A stretch of 64,000 bases of DNA from Asterias rubens (Eukaryota > Echinodermata > Asteroidea > Forcipulatida > Asteriidae). The DNA is taken from assembly GCF_902459465.1 (NCBI RefSeq), contig NC_047067.1:15684151-15748150 (forward strand). Direction: 5' to 3'. Position 1 is the first letter of the stretch. Each line of letters starts with the position of its first letter. The notes under the pieces were generated by a model that saw only the letters and a list, made by a program, of their open reading frames with translations, had not been told where the DNA came from and did no database searches. The translations under genes were made by a program, and so were the position numbers. This document shows positions 49,901 through 63,387 of the stretch, piece after piece.

Positions 49901-51924
49901 CCTTTATCTTCAAGTACGCGTTTATCATCCAATCAGATTCGCAGAATGGAGTGGTGATAAAAAAATTTATCTTCCAGTACGCGCTAATCCACCAATCAGA
50001 TGCTTCAACTGGAGGGGGTATAAAAACCTATATACTACTTCCTCTGTTTTTAATGCACAGTGCGTATTGTGAATGTCAATGCGTCACGCTCCGTATATGA
50101 ACAGTGCATAACTTACATTCTAAACTTTGTGTGCTTCGTCGCAAAATAACGTTCTGAAACTTTAAACCTTGCGCGTTGTGGTGAAACTGGAAGATAAGTT
50201 ATAACCATAGATATAGAATAGAATAACTAGATCGGCCGCGCGTACATACGCGGGTTCTGGCATGGGGGCTGCCATTGCCTATCTCCCGTGTACATTTTCT
50301 GTGCGTTGCCGTCAGCACGTGACTTTTTGCCGTCAGCACGTGACATTTAGCGCGTCAAAGGCCTATCTCCCGTGTTAATTTTTGCGCGTCGCCTTTCGAA
50401 CGTGAAATTTTTACCGCGTCCATGGCAAACAATTTTATTTTCTACACAGGTAATGGCGCGTATGTACGCGCGGCCGATCTAGTTGTTTAATTCTATATCT
50501 ATGGTTATAACACGCACCCTCGTTGAATACGAAAAAATATAGCGCGTCTGCGTCTCATATCCAAATCGACCTTCGGCCTCGTTGGATATGGGACGCAGAA
50601 GCGCTATATTTTTCCGTATTCCACTCGCGCTTGTGTGATAACTTATAATATCTACTCGTGTGAACGTACACGATAACTAACACACGTACACGAAAAGTTT
50701 GGATTTATCATATCTGTACTCGACACATTTAGACGGATCATGTAAGTACGTGATAACTTATCGTGTACGTGATAACTTATCGTTTATTGATGTGGCGGCA
50801 ATACACTTCCGTACATTTTACAAGCTATTATAGTGCCATTTATATAAGACCTTATGCATTGACGTCATCCAGCGGCCATCTTAGTGGAAAAACGGTGACG
50901 AAACAATTGAAACGCACAGATTTGTACGCGCGGCGCACAGGATTGGCCAATGAACAACCTCCTTTTGACCTCTGGGTGAGGGCGCCCTACTGAAATGACG
51001 TAATGTGCATAAGGTCTATTGGAAAAGTACGGACACATTCATTTTGGTCAGCGTATGCAAAATGATGATAGAAGTTTTATTTACAATTGTTCGAATGAAG
51101 CAGATAGAGCAAACACAACCATAAGAATCACGAAGAACAGTAAACTCAACATTCAATAGCGTAATAACCATTAGCTTTGTCACTCCTGAAACCAACCCAG
51201 GGCGCGATTGGCATCATGGCCCGAGGGCTTCAAATGGTTCGATAATTCATCACCAAGCCCCCCTCAAAGTAGCCTATAGGCTATTAGACATTTGCCCTAT
51301 ATTTGCAATTTTTCAGAATGCACGCCACAGGGCTTCACTGGAATGAAGCAAGTTATTGTACCCGAAATTGAATGAAAAATATGTCACAAGACATAATATA
51401 ATGTGACCAATCTACCCGAATTCCTACGCTCCTTTTACGGCACGAGGACTTCCGAATTAGCCTGCTGCCATTTTAATGTTCACTTAATTTTGATGATTTA
51501 ATAACTCAATTTGTATGACTTAATTTTTCATTCAGAGACCGACAGTCTGTGCAAAGTGCAAGGGCAGTTTCTCTCCCCAAGCATACCCGGCTACCGTTAC
51601 TATACCAAACAGAGGCTTCAAGCCTTTCTCGAAAGTAACAACATCCCATATGAAACAATCGATATTCCACGGTGTTTCCTTGACGTCACAACATGCTTCG
51701 ACGAACACTCAACAGAGGGCGCTGAGCTTTTGGATTTTCTTTCCCACAAGAGGCACTTTCGAAAAGACGGGGTTGAAAGAGAACAGCGGGAAGAATTTAT
51801 GCAACTTCTTCGTCAGAATGCACACATGGTCGGGGAAAAGCTAACGGTAACCCACGACACGGCGGCGGTTATTGTACAGCGTGGCAGTCAAGAGTTTAGC
51901 TCCACTCTCGTGTCACAGGCCTAG
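29000..51924 (+). CDS. HNMT: Histamine N-methyltransferase-like enzyme, three exons with a 20-kb first intron
   Basis: A cytosolic SAM-dependent methyltransferase; HNMT transfers a methyl group to the imidazole nitrogen of histamine. Exons: 29000-29231, 49524-49850 and 51536-51924 (TAG), joined in phases 1 and 1 to give 315 residues (human HNMT has 292). SAM motif I, HLGVGSGSGELEK, is split by intron 1 and restored exactly by the splice. NHVIEPSEEQISIYRKSL matches the family's EPS.EQI.KY segment, and HVVTAVHSIYYGG, FVVIS, YYTKQRLQAFLE and LLDFLSHKRHF follow in family order. The ATG at 29000 has a good context (ACAAAATGG). By alignment from memory, an Asn that contacts histamine near the carboxyl end reads Asp here (THDTAAVIV), and HNMT-like enzymes acting on other imidazoles such as carnosine are known, so the substrate is uncertain. 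A complete penta-EF-hand gene lies in intron 1. Confidence 0.88.
29232..31118. other. HNMT intron 1, first part
   Basis: No exon or recognised repeat is visible. The sequence is ordinary AT-rich intron with short ORFs that have no recognisable content. Confidence 0.35.
31119..32340. repeat. 39-bp minisatellite, about 31 copies
   Basis: The unit is CTTACATAATCTGCACCCAC followed by ACCCATTTTGGAAAACCAT. Copies vary at a few positions (CCACA/CTCA, TTTTGG/TTTAGG). As 39 is divisible by three and the unit has few stops, long ORFs run through it on both strands, such as 31717-32229 on the minus strand with a repeated 13-residue GCGCRLCKMVFQN-like motif. It lies within HNMT intron 1 and is most likely non-coding. 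Confidence 0.95.
32366..32481. mobile_element. Short MITE with GATTTCAC ends
   Basis: The left GATTTCACGAAATGCTAATC and right CAGTTTGGTGAAATC ends are inverted, with CCTAAC/GTTAGG-type sequence between. It resembles the element at 7-131 and lies just after the 39-bp array. Confidence 0.5.
32482..35752. other. HNMT intron 1, middle part
   Basis: No exon is seen. CGGAAACCGAACA..GAGTTTGTTC occurs twice (33855 and 34814), bracketing about 1 kb that looks like a repeat element or its two long-diverged ends. A pyrimidine-rich tract (35090-35190) and a G12 run (35213-35224) follow. Confidence 0.35.
35753..35968 (+). repeat. Four-copy tandem repeat with TCACGTGA E-box sites
   Basis: A block containing AGGATTGCTGGCTCCCCACA then CAGTTACCACGAGAGCGCCGG occurs four times. 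The first two copies carry a leading CTCTCACGTGATTAGCGC, giving two palindromic TCACGTGA sites (about 35757 and 35820). It sits 200-500 bp before the first exon of the nested penta-EF-hand gene, so it may be part of its promoter. Confidence 0.75.
36248..44007 (+). CDS. Penta-EF-hand protein of sorcin/grancalcin type with signal-peptide-like amino end
   Basis: Sorcin/grancalcin are calcium sensors that dimerise through the fifth EF-hand. Exons: 36248-36250 (ATG alone, donor gtaggt), 37927-37983, 38677-38721, 38871-38940, 39070-39113, 40797-40944, 41397-41510, 42678-42736 and 43981-44007 (TAG). Phases agree throughout, giving 188 residues. The five EF-hands read: AEVAGQDGQISVNELQRAL, LDRDYSGKMGLNEFQEMW, FDSDRSGEIEAHELQSAL, FSEDGNMPFDDYVFCL and RDASQNGYATFKYDDFIQVT. 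EF2 and EF3 keep full acidic loops. The start is odd: instead of a Gly/Pro-rich leader, exon 2 encodes KVVIILLVLPSICLGQN, like a cleavable signal peptide. An in-frame upstream ATG at 36182 would add 22 residues and turn it into a signal anchor. The gene lies wholly in HNMT intron 1 on the same strand. Confidence 0.85.
38451..38507. other. G12 run in penta-EF-hand intron
   Basis: A homopolymeric G run near 38489-38500 follows GAACGAGAAAGGGTTTTAA. It has no evident role; assembly length may be unreliable here. Confidence 0.4.
39653..39725 (+). pseudogene. tRNA-Lys(CTT)-like sequence with degenerate 5' acceptor
   Basis: The D-arm (TCTCAGTCGGTAAAGC), anticodon arm TGGGACTCTTAATCCCA with anticodon CTT, variable GGGTC, T-arm GTGGGTTCGAGCCCCAC and 3' acceptor ATTGGGC are all present. 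The 5' acceptor strand (ACTTCTA) cannot pair with it. It is therefore a tRNA-Lys pseudogene or the head of a retroposed element, in a penta-EF-hand intron. Confidence 0.7.
40375..40735 (+). mobile_element. TTAA-flanked MITE (family 1)
   Basis: TTAA at 40371-40374 precedes AGGCATGGTCACCTTTGG, and the right end is AATAGTGTCAAGGCCT followed by TTCA. The copy lies only 61 bp upstream of the penta-EF-hand exon at 40797, so it brings foreign sequence next to that exon's splice acceptor. Confidence 0.8.
42025..42450 (-). mobile_element. tRNA-derived element, partly duplicated
   Basis: A block (AGTCAGAAGCCATCCAACCG then TTAACTGCCG... CAACCTGGGAAGCGGCAGCC, AGGGGATCACCTTAAGGGGA) occurs at about 42030-42145 and again at about 42327-42440. 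Between them lie a minus-strand tRNA-like head (42203-42275) and GCGGTGTCCCTATTTTGTCA. Sequence near 145-200 in the window (GATGCAACCTTGGAAGCAGC) is a relative. This is best read as a SINE with a duplicated body. Confidence 0.65.
42203..42275 (-). tRNA. tRNA-Asn(GTT)-like sequence, probably a SINE head
   Basis: The minus strand folds as a cloverleaf. Acceptor GGCTAGA pairs with TCTAGTC (one G-T), D-arm GCTCAGTTGGTAGAGC, anticodon stem CCGG/CCGG with loop ACGTTAA (anticodon GTT), T-arm GTTGG-TTCGAAT-CCCAC with one mismatch, and discriminator A. Because duplicated repeat sequence flanks it, I take it as the tRNA-derived head of a SINE rather than a working gene, though a functional tRNA is not excluded. 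Confidence 0.5.
44008..45000. other. HNMT intron 1, after the nested gene
   Basis: The 3' region of the penta-EF-hand gene; no AATAAA is obvious close to the stop. A GGGCCC-family MITE end (GCTTAGCAGCTCTATGAAAC then TGGGCCC) is at 44225-44262. No exon is seen. Confidence 0.35.
45005..45202 (+). repeat. G-rich two-copy repeat, quadruplex-prone
   Basis: Two related units of about 115 bp (GGGGGTAGTGGTGTT ... GGGGCGGGTGAGGGACTGGC then AGAGAGTG) contain many runs of three or more G on the + strand. Several G-quadruplexes could form. Confidence 0.75.
45271..45735 (+). pseudogene. Tc1-like transposase amino-terminal fragment
   Basis: About 154 residues from MVFRGLISNENRAF. A helix-turn-helix reads LLQRSGKSQREIAATCNVSR, followed by a basic linker (RGRGGRKRLISKRQ) and a second DNA-binding region (TFTS-like ARVKSACGLMHVSDRTMRR, then RLGFKYRQARKKGLVTDLDL). 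It stops at NVWTEVAG, where the DDE catalytic domain should begin. The fragment is DNA-binding only and presumably dead; it differs from the 22210-22594 element, which keeps the opposite half. Confidence 0.8.
46150..46390. repeat. Dispersed CAACGTT/AACGTTG motif cluster
   Basis: Short blocks such as TTTCAACGTT, CAACGTTGTTTCAAC and ATTCAACGTTACTTCAACGT recur more than a dozen times. The block CGATTTGCAAATCCAAC appears twice. The cluster has inverted symmetry overall, like AACGTT-rich repeats of other marine invertebrates. Confidence 0.65.
47340..47753 (+). repeat. Two-copy retroelement-like segment
   Basis: CCTAAGATTGCACCACAGAG then CATCTAGAATG occurs at 47343 and 47599, each followed by GGGCC-GGACC-CCGT sequence. 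Similar GGGCCCCGGACCCCACGCCG lies at 49217. It is likely 3'-end remnants of one repeat family, preceded by CCCCCC-rich stretches at 47110-47340. Confidence 0.5.
47754..49067. mobile_element. Element with about 285-bp inverted arms
   Basis: The left arm 47754-48042 (AGTGATCATTCGTTTTACAC ... GAGGCAGGAGAGCTGGAGGC ... AAAGCATGCAGGTAGCGAAC) is the reverse complement, with small differences, of the right arm 48785-49067. About 740 bp separates the arms, including a 51-bp tandem repeat. It has the structure of a non-autonomous DNA transposon or a large inverted duplication. No transposase is seen. Confidence 0.8.
48198..48430 (+). repeat. 51-bp tandem repeat, about 4.5 copies
   Basis: The unit is CTGCTGTTCACATTCAAATA then AGATTACGTTCATCTGTAAT and GATATTCAGGA. 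The period is 17 codons, so an ORF with a repeated CCSHSNKITFICNDIQD-type unit spans it by chance. It lies in the loop of the 47754-49067 element. Confidence 0.85.
49070..49523. other. HNMT intron 1, last part
   Basis: Unremarkable except for a C10 run near 49259. It ends in a good acceptor (TCTGTCCTTTAACAG) for HNMT exon 2. Confidence 0.4.
50198..50511. mobile_element. MITE with CCATAGATATAGAATA ends, flanked by GTTATAAC
   Basis: Inverted ends run inward from GTTATAACCATAGATATAG and include AACTAGATCGGCCGCGCGTA on the left (50198-50255), matched by the right arm 50456-50511. The interior has TCAGCACGTGAC twice. GTTATAAC is itself a palindrome, so it may be an 8-bp target duplication or part of the inverted repeat. 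It lies in HNMT intron 2 inside a second hairpin-containing repeat. Confidence 0.8.
50526..50625. repeat. Hairpin, GAATACGAAAAAATATAGCG arms
   Basis: The left arm (GAATACGAAAAAATATAGCG ... GCGTCTCATATCCAA) is the reverse complement of the right arm (TTGGATATGGGACGCAGAAG ... TTTCCGTATTC), around GACCTTCGGCCTC. Its context GTTATAACACGCACCC suggests the host repeat into which the 50198-50511 MITE inserted. Confidence 0.75.
50700..51535. other. HNMT intron 2 remainder
   Basis: GTACGTGATAACTTATCGT repeats near 50745-50785; otherwise no recognised repeat or exon. Confidence 0.35.
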
Positions 51925-53004
51925 AAAGAATTTACCGCCTTTTATGGACCTCTGGTCAATTTCTATGAGGGGCAGTTTATGACTAAATGAGCAGTTACAA
52001 ACAAGAACGGCCCCTTATAAATTTAAGTTTTTTGTCCCTTTTGTCGTTGATCCTTTATATATTTTCGGTGGTCTTTTATATATTTTTGTTTTTATCATTA
52101 TAGGCGTATGTTTTTATTTGCTTTAAAATATATGGTATTGCTCCTATATATATGGTTTTGCTCTTAAATATATGGTTTTGCTCTTAAATATAATGGTTTT
52201 GCTCTTTTATATATAGTTTTGCACTTACATATGGTTTAGCTCTTATATATTGTAACTGCTCATTTAGTCACAAAAGTCCCCTGATACTCGCTGAATGGAG
52301 ATAGAAAAGTCTTTGTTCAGCCCCTCCTCACAACAAAGAAGAAAAGGAACAATAGTAAAAAACACAATAAAACACAACAATGGTGGAGCCTTTACAAACT
52401 AATGAAAAATTATTTTAAAACTGAAACAGAATGAACCATCAAGTCATGGACATATCTGGTGTTATTTTATTAATAAGCAAAACCAACAAGGGTATAACAA
52501 CACACAAATTACAATGAATAAGTACTGTTTAATGTAAACAGCTGACTTTACAAGCGCACACGGGTAGGATTAATGAAAGTTGTTACAAACTATAAAGACA
52601 GGCAACACAAACGTGTGCTTGTAAGAATTAGAAATGGTTTAGTGTCTGCAGGAACACAAGACCCTCCAACACCCAAATAATTTCATTGGCTGGGGGCATA
52701 TATAAAACACACCAATTCATCAATGCTTCCTTCACATTCAAGTTCAAACTCAACATTCTTTGTGTTCCCATTTTGACATGTTAAATTGATGTGCTATATG
52801 CAGTGGTTTTGTTCCCATGTTAAGTGTACATGAACATTGCACACAAAGGAAAATGTGGAGTCAACAAATTGGCTGTCATTTGACTCCTGCCTTTCAGTTA
52901 GAAATAATAGAAACTTCCTATGAGGATGACAACATTTTCAAGCAGTAAAAGGTAATTTTGGGAAATAACATTGCCAACATTGTAAAGTTGTTAAAGGATT
53001 TGGT

Positions 53005-53290
53005 TCTTACACACAACACAATGTCTACAGAGTTACAATAAACTTACACAGTTTGAAGATGATGAGAGTAGAAAGCTTACCTTGAAATATTACTTGCTGA
53101 GGTGCTGTAGTCTTTTAGGAATGAGTAAAACAATGTCAATGAAAAAAATATTTGTGTGACTGTTTTACTCATTTCTCAAAAACTGCAGCACCTCAGCAAG
53201 TAATGTTTCCAGGGAAGCTTTCTACCATCATTATTTTCAAACAGCGTAAGTTTGATGTCAATCTATGGACATTATTCTTTGTGTCCTAGG
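53005..53290. repeat. Foldback element, family 2
   Basis: The left half (CACAATGTCTACAGAGTTAC ... TTACTTGCTGAGGTGCTGTA) and the right half (CTGCAGCACCTCAGCAAGTA ... TGGACATTATTCTTTGTG) are imperfect reverse complements with a hinge near 53140-53155. It is a sister of 19255-19600. Confidence 0.8.
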
Positions 53291-53653
53291 TAGTACCAGG
53301 CTGAATTTTTTACTGAAATTGAATTTTAGAAGTTGTTCATGCTAAACTGTAATGGGTTATTCCTATGTTATTACTTTGACTTTTATCTAAGCATAGCAAT
53401 TTTAATTTATACATTACAAATGGGTCGTAAATTTTAAATTGGTAAAGATAAAAAACAAACATAGACATGAAGAAAATGTACAGCTGAAATAACCTTTTGC
53501 ATGATGTAAAATCTAGTTGCTTAAAAAAAGTGAAAACCACAAGGTAACAAGCATAGATGTAAGGCACAGTACTGAGAATATTAAATGGGTTTTATATGCC
53601 CTGGTGAAATTGGCATTACATGTAGTAAGCATGATTCATCATGTAGTACTTAA

Positions 53654-54022
53654 AGGCAGTGGACACTATTGGTAATTACTCAAAATAATTATTAGCACAA
53701 AACCTTACTTGGTAACGATTAATGGGGAGAGGTTGGTAGTATAACACATTGTGAGAAACGGCTCCCTCTGAAGTGGAGTAGTTTTCGAGAAAAAAGCTAT
53801 TTTCCACGATCTTGATTTCGAGACCTCAGATTTAGAATTTGAGATCTCGAAATCAAGCATCTGAAAGCACACAACTCCGTGTTTTTTCTTTCATTAATAT
53901 CTCGGAACTTCGACGACCAATTGAGCTCAAATTTTCACAGGTTTAATATTTTATGCATATAATGTTGAGATACACCAAGTAAAAAGACTGGTCTTTGACA
54001 GTTACAATAGTGTCCACTGTCT
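53654..54022 (-). mobile_element. TTAA-flanked MITE (family 1), intact copy
   Basis: TTAA on both sides (53650-53653 and 54023-54026), with ends AGGCAGTGGACACTATTGG and CAATAGTGTCCACTGTCT. Relative to the 14912 copy the interior is in reverse orientation. It is 369 bp and lies in the probable TMEM138 3' UTR or spacer. Confidence 0.85.
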
Positions 54023-55151
54023 TTAAATGTTGAAATAATAATGAAAACAACCACATCTTGGGTTGTTTTAGACACCTTACCATAGTATTCATCTCAACTT
54101 AATATTGAGTTGGACACACAAATGTCAGTTTGGACGCTATACCTGATCCGAATTAAAGGGGAGAACATAAGTGTGGAATATTCATTGAACTGTGGACGAT
54201 ACACTGTATTTTAGTCAAGATGTCCTCCAACTGTCTTAGTACTATTTACAAGATCCTTATTGCAAGCTGTGACGGGATGTACCAAAATATTCAGCACGAC
54301 ACAGTGTGAAAATACAGTGCCTGACTGTGTTTAAGAATCAACAAGAGACATTAGACATTACGTCACTGCGAGGTGGAAGCAGACTTACAATGGGTACATG
54401 CATAGACCAAGGACAAGACATGCCATTCTGGTGAACAACAATGCAACATTGGGGCGTGTTCTGGCCAAAAGAACAGTTTTATTTTTAGTCAAACAGGTCA
54501 ATACACTGCAAAATCACTATAAGTTGTTGCATTGATTTGTCAAACAAACTAAAATGAAAATGCATTTTAAAAATCTTAAGTAAATTTTTAAATTGACTGT
54601 ATTTTTTTTCAAATTGAAGGCACTGCCAACTGAAAATTTCCTCAATTGACATTAACAGATTATGGTTTATTTTTACTGCATGTTTTTTCTAAATCAACAG
54701 CAAAATAAAACAATAATGATAAAAAAACGTATTTACAAAAACTTGCATCATGGTCAATTTCACACACGCTCTCTAGTGGTAAAAAATGACTACACATTGG
54801 TCATGCAGATGTTTGCCAGAGTGGAATGCACACAAAAGCCAGAAATGTGTAACAATGGAAGTTTATCCAGCCTACCGTCGCCTAGCCTCACAAGTATTCT
54901 TTTATACATGTTTGCTTGAGCCTTTTCACAAAACTGAGTTACATGCACAACTATGTTGGACCGACATATTGAAATTGTTTTTATTTTTATTTTCTATTTG
55001 GCAATTAGTAAGTACACATGAAGTAGCTGGGAAACATTTCAAAATTATCTACACATTAGAGTTAATTAATTTAATTCAAAATACATATTTCAGTTGCTGA
55101 TGAACACAAAAGATAAGAGATGAGAACTATGTGATAGAGGTACTGTTTAGT

Positions 55152-60303
<5,152 letters not shown>

Positions 60304-60454
60304 GGTGGAATTATCACAACCTGCAAAAGTGAGAATTAATCATTAATTGTTAATTGACCATAGCTATGTTGAATTTTAACTTATGCACTTTGGAATATCT
60401 ACATTCTCTGATCTCTAAATGGCATGGGCATGGGGGTGGGGGCAAGAAATATAG

Positions 60455-60761
60455 TATATGGTTGATAGTATAAAACATTGTGAGAAACAGCTCTCTCTGA
60501 AGTGATGTAGTTTTCGAGAAAGAAGTAACTTTCCACGAGTTTGATTTCGAGACCTAAGATTTAGAATTTGAGGTCTCAAAATCAAGCATCTGAAAGCACA
60601 CAACTTCGTGTGACAAGGGTGTTTTATTTGTTCATTAATATCTTGCAACTTTGACGACCGATTGAGCTCAATTTTTCACAGGTTTGTTATTTTATGCTTA
60701 TATTGAGAAACAGCAAGTGAGAAGACTAGTCTTTGACAATGACCAATAGTGTCCAGTCTCT
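60455..60761 (-). mobile_element. Family-1 MITE, truncated on the left
   Basis: GGTTGATAGTATAAAACATTG through TTTCGAGACCTAAGATTTAG and on to CCAATAGTGTCCAGTCTC, with TTAA at about 60762. It lies 150 bp upstream of the TMEM138 first coding exon. Confidence 0.75.
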
Positions 60762-60769
60762 TTAAACTT

Positions 60770-62030
60770 GGACACTGTCTTGCCATTTACTAATAATTGG
60801 TGTGGTAGACTGTGGTACTACTGTTCGGGAGGAGGGTTACGTTAACGCAACTAAAACCATTTGTGATTCTTTGGGAGAAGAAGTTTTGTCTACACCCAAT
60901 GTTCTTGTTTAGAGTATGTTTGTACAGGTTAAAGGAATGGCCCCTCATACTGGTTTTCCTGGCTGTCTTGAAGAATTTCTTGCTAACATTTTTTTCTAGC
61001 CCCTTGGCCAGAAGATTTCTATCTGGGGGGAAAGTTTATCAGAGCGGCTGATTACATAAAACCATGGAGGTAGTTCAACCTCCCTGATAAAACATGATGT
61101 TTTATGAAATTGGGCCATGGTGTGGTTCAAGATGGGCTGCACAAACTTCAAGCTTTTGGGAGCAAAATTTGCGTGAGGAAAATTTGCGCAAGCAGATGAA
61201 GTTTGCGCGCTTCATTTGGCCAAGCTCCTAAGTCCTAGTGTGAACTACTACTCGGCATAAATAAACATTGCTGCCGTGTAACTCAACTGTAAGCTTGCTT
61301 GCCCAGTTCATGGACATTGCCATTTGGACTTTAGTAAAGAACCTTTTTAATTCTTAAAGATTATTTTTGAAAAATTATGATGTGGAATATAAAGTTGCAG
61401 GAATGACTTTTGATTCGTCGTTCTACACTGCTGAGCTAAAGCCTTTTTTTACATCACCAAATTTGCACAAGGCTTGAAATTTGCGTGGAATATCTGGTGC
61501 GGCAGGCTTAAAAGTTAAACCTGCGTGCAAAAATTTAGGATATTTTGTCTGTATGGCGCACCTACCTTTTCACTCAACAAAGAAAAAGGGATATCTCAAT
61601 GAGGTGAATTAGTACTATTAGTAGTTGCAACAACGTAACCCTCCTGCCGCCGTCAGCAATAGGTTTACGTTATCGCAAAACTAGTAAATTAGATACTATA
61701 TTAATTTATTATTTCATATCGAATGAAAAAGTGGTGCCACCATACCGAAACTTTCCCCAAATTTCAATCAGGCCATCAAGTTTGCGCGCTCAGCGGAGGC
61801 TGAAGTTTCTGCGAGGATTGATTTGAAGTCTGTGCCCAACCCAACATGAGAAAAAAGTACAGATCTTACTTAATACTACTACCCAGTAACTGGGGCGCTG
61901 TACCATTTTTTTGAAATTTTGCCATTAAATATCGACAAAATTTCGGTGGCCGACAATGATTTACTCAATACTCACTCACTATGTCAATGACAATGACAAC
62001 ATTTTGAAAAAAGGAGTATCCTTGTTCCAT
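60770..62030. other. Upstream of TMEM138, unassigned
   Basis: No convincing exon is seen. AAATTTGCG motifs cluster at 61165-61510, and a GGGCC-family MITE end is near 61090-61105. Otherwise unremarkable. Confidence 0.35.
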
Positions 62031-63387
62031 CCCAACTTGATAATTGTCCCAACTATAGTTGGGACTGGTCCCAACTTGAGTGTTAAACTTGGGGCGTCCC
62101 AACTGTAGTTGGGATTTCACATAGAGCTCAACAGTACATAAGTGGATTACTGTACTGTCGGGTCCAAACTGTGTAGACTTAATTACAAGTCTGAGACTGC
62201 TGTTATTTTTCTGCATCAGCAGACTGCCGTCCCAAACTGTACCAATGGGTTGACGACTGTCCCAACTCAGTGTAGTCTGTGGGATAGGCCCGGGTTGATA
62301 ATATTTTAGCTGAGTGGTAGGGATGGTCTCCTCATAGAAGATGGGACAGTTGTTACTCTAGTTGGGACCCCCAGTCCCAACTGTAGTAATGACTGTCCCA
62401 ACTGTAGTAGGGATAGACCAAAATTATAACACAATATTTTATTTGGTAGAGATGGTCTCAACTATAGTTGGGACAGTCATTGGTACAGTTAGGACAGTCG
62501 TTACTGTAGTAATGACTGTCCCAGCTTTAGTAGGGATAGACCAAATTTATATTATAATATTTTATTTGGTAGAGATGGTCTCAACTATAGTTGTGATAGT
62601 CATTGGTACATATAGGACAGTCATTACTCTAGTTGGGACCCCCAGTCCCAACTGTAGTTGGGAAAGACCAAATTTGTTTAATAATATTTTATTTGGTAGA
62701 TGATCTCAACTATAGTTGGGACAGTCATTGTTAACAGTTAGGACAGTCATTACTCTAGTTGGGACGCCCAGTCCCAACTGTAGTAATGACTGTCCCAACT
62801 GTAGTGGGGATATAGACCAAATTTATATTATAATATTTTATTTGGTAGAGATGGTCTCAACTATAGTTGGGACAGTCATTGATACAGTTAGGACAGTCAC
62901 TACTTTAGTTGGGACCCCCAATCCCAACTGCAGACATAACTTAACTTCACTTGTTCAAGTTGTCTTGGCCCCAGGCATGTTTGTTTGTTTGTTTGATGCC
63001 CACAAGTTCATCTCTATTTGTACAAAGGCTCAAACTGTAACACTGTAATTTTCAACATAAAACTATATTAAGAATTTCTTGAGAATAATTAATTTACCCA
63101 CTCAACAAACCCTTCTACTATGCACCGCCACGCTCCAGCCACAAAAGTACCGTCCCTTAAACTACACTGGAACAATAACTACCGACTTGATTTCAAGACT
63201 AGCTCACACCACGAGGCTGTGCACACACGTCAACCACCACCACGCAGCATGCATCAGAAAACAACCCTGGTACCCTGCAACGCGCTGGTACCCTGCATTA
63301 CTGTCCCAACTACAGTTGGGATGCCCCAACTTTAACACTCAAGTTGGGACCAGTCCCAACTATAGTTGGGACGATTATCAAGTTGGG
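62031..63387. mobile_element. Inverted-repeat element filled with CCCAACTATAGTTGGG palindromes
   Basis: Terminal arms 62031-62117 and 63304-63387 are inverted copies starting CCCAACTTGATAATTGTCCC. Each arm contains two perfect short palindromes (GTCCCAACTATAGTTGGGAC and TCCCAACTGTAGTTGGGA). Between 62340 and 62930 a unit of about 120-170 bp with TGGTCTCAACTATAGTTGGG, ACAGTCATTG and TAATATTTTATTTGGTAGA repeats four times. No transposase is seen. Confidence 0.8.

Larger units (their letters stand above)
51925..55151. other. Convergent 3' regions of HNMT (+) and TMEM138 (-)
   Basis: AATAAA at 52366-52371 is a candidate HNMT polyadenylation signal, and TTTATT at 52466-52471 is a candidate for TMEM138 read on the minus strand; if both are used, the transcripts end about 100 bp apart. 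An AT-rich simple repeat (ATATGGTTTTGCTCTTAAAT) lies at 52130-52240. Foldback and MITE copies are listed separately. Confidence 0.4.
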
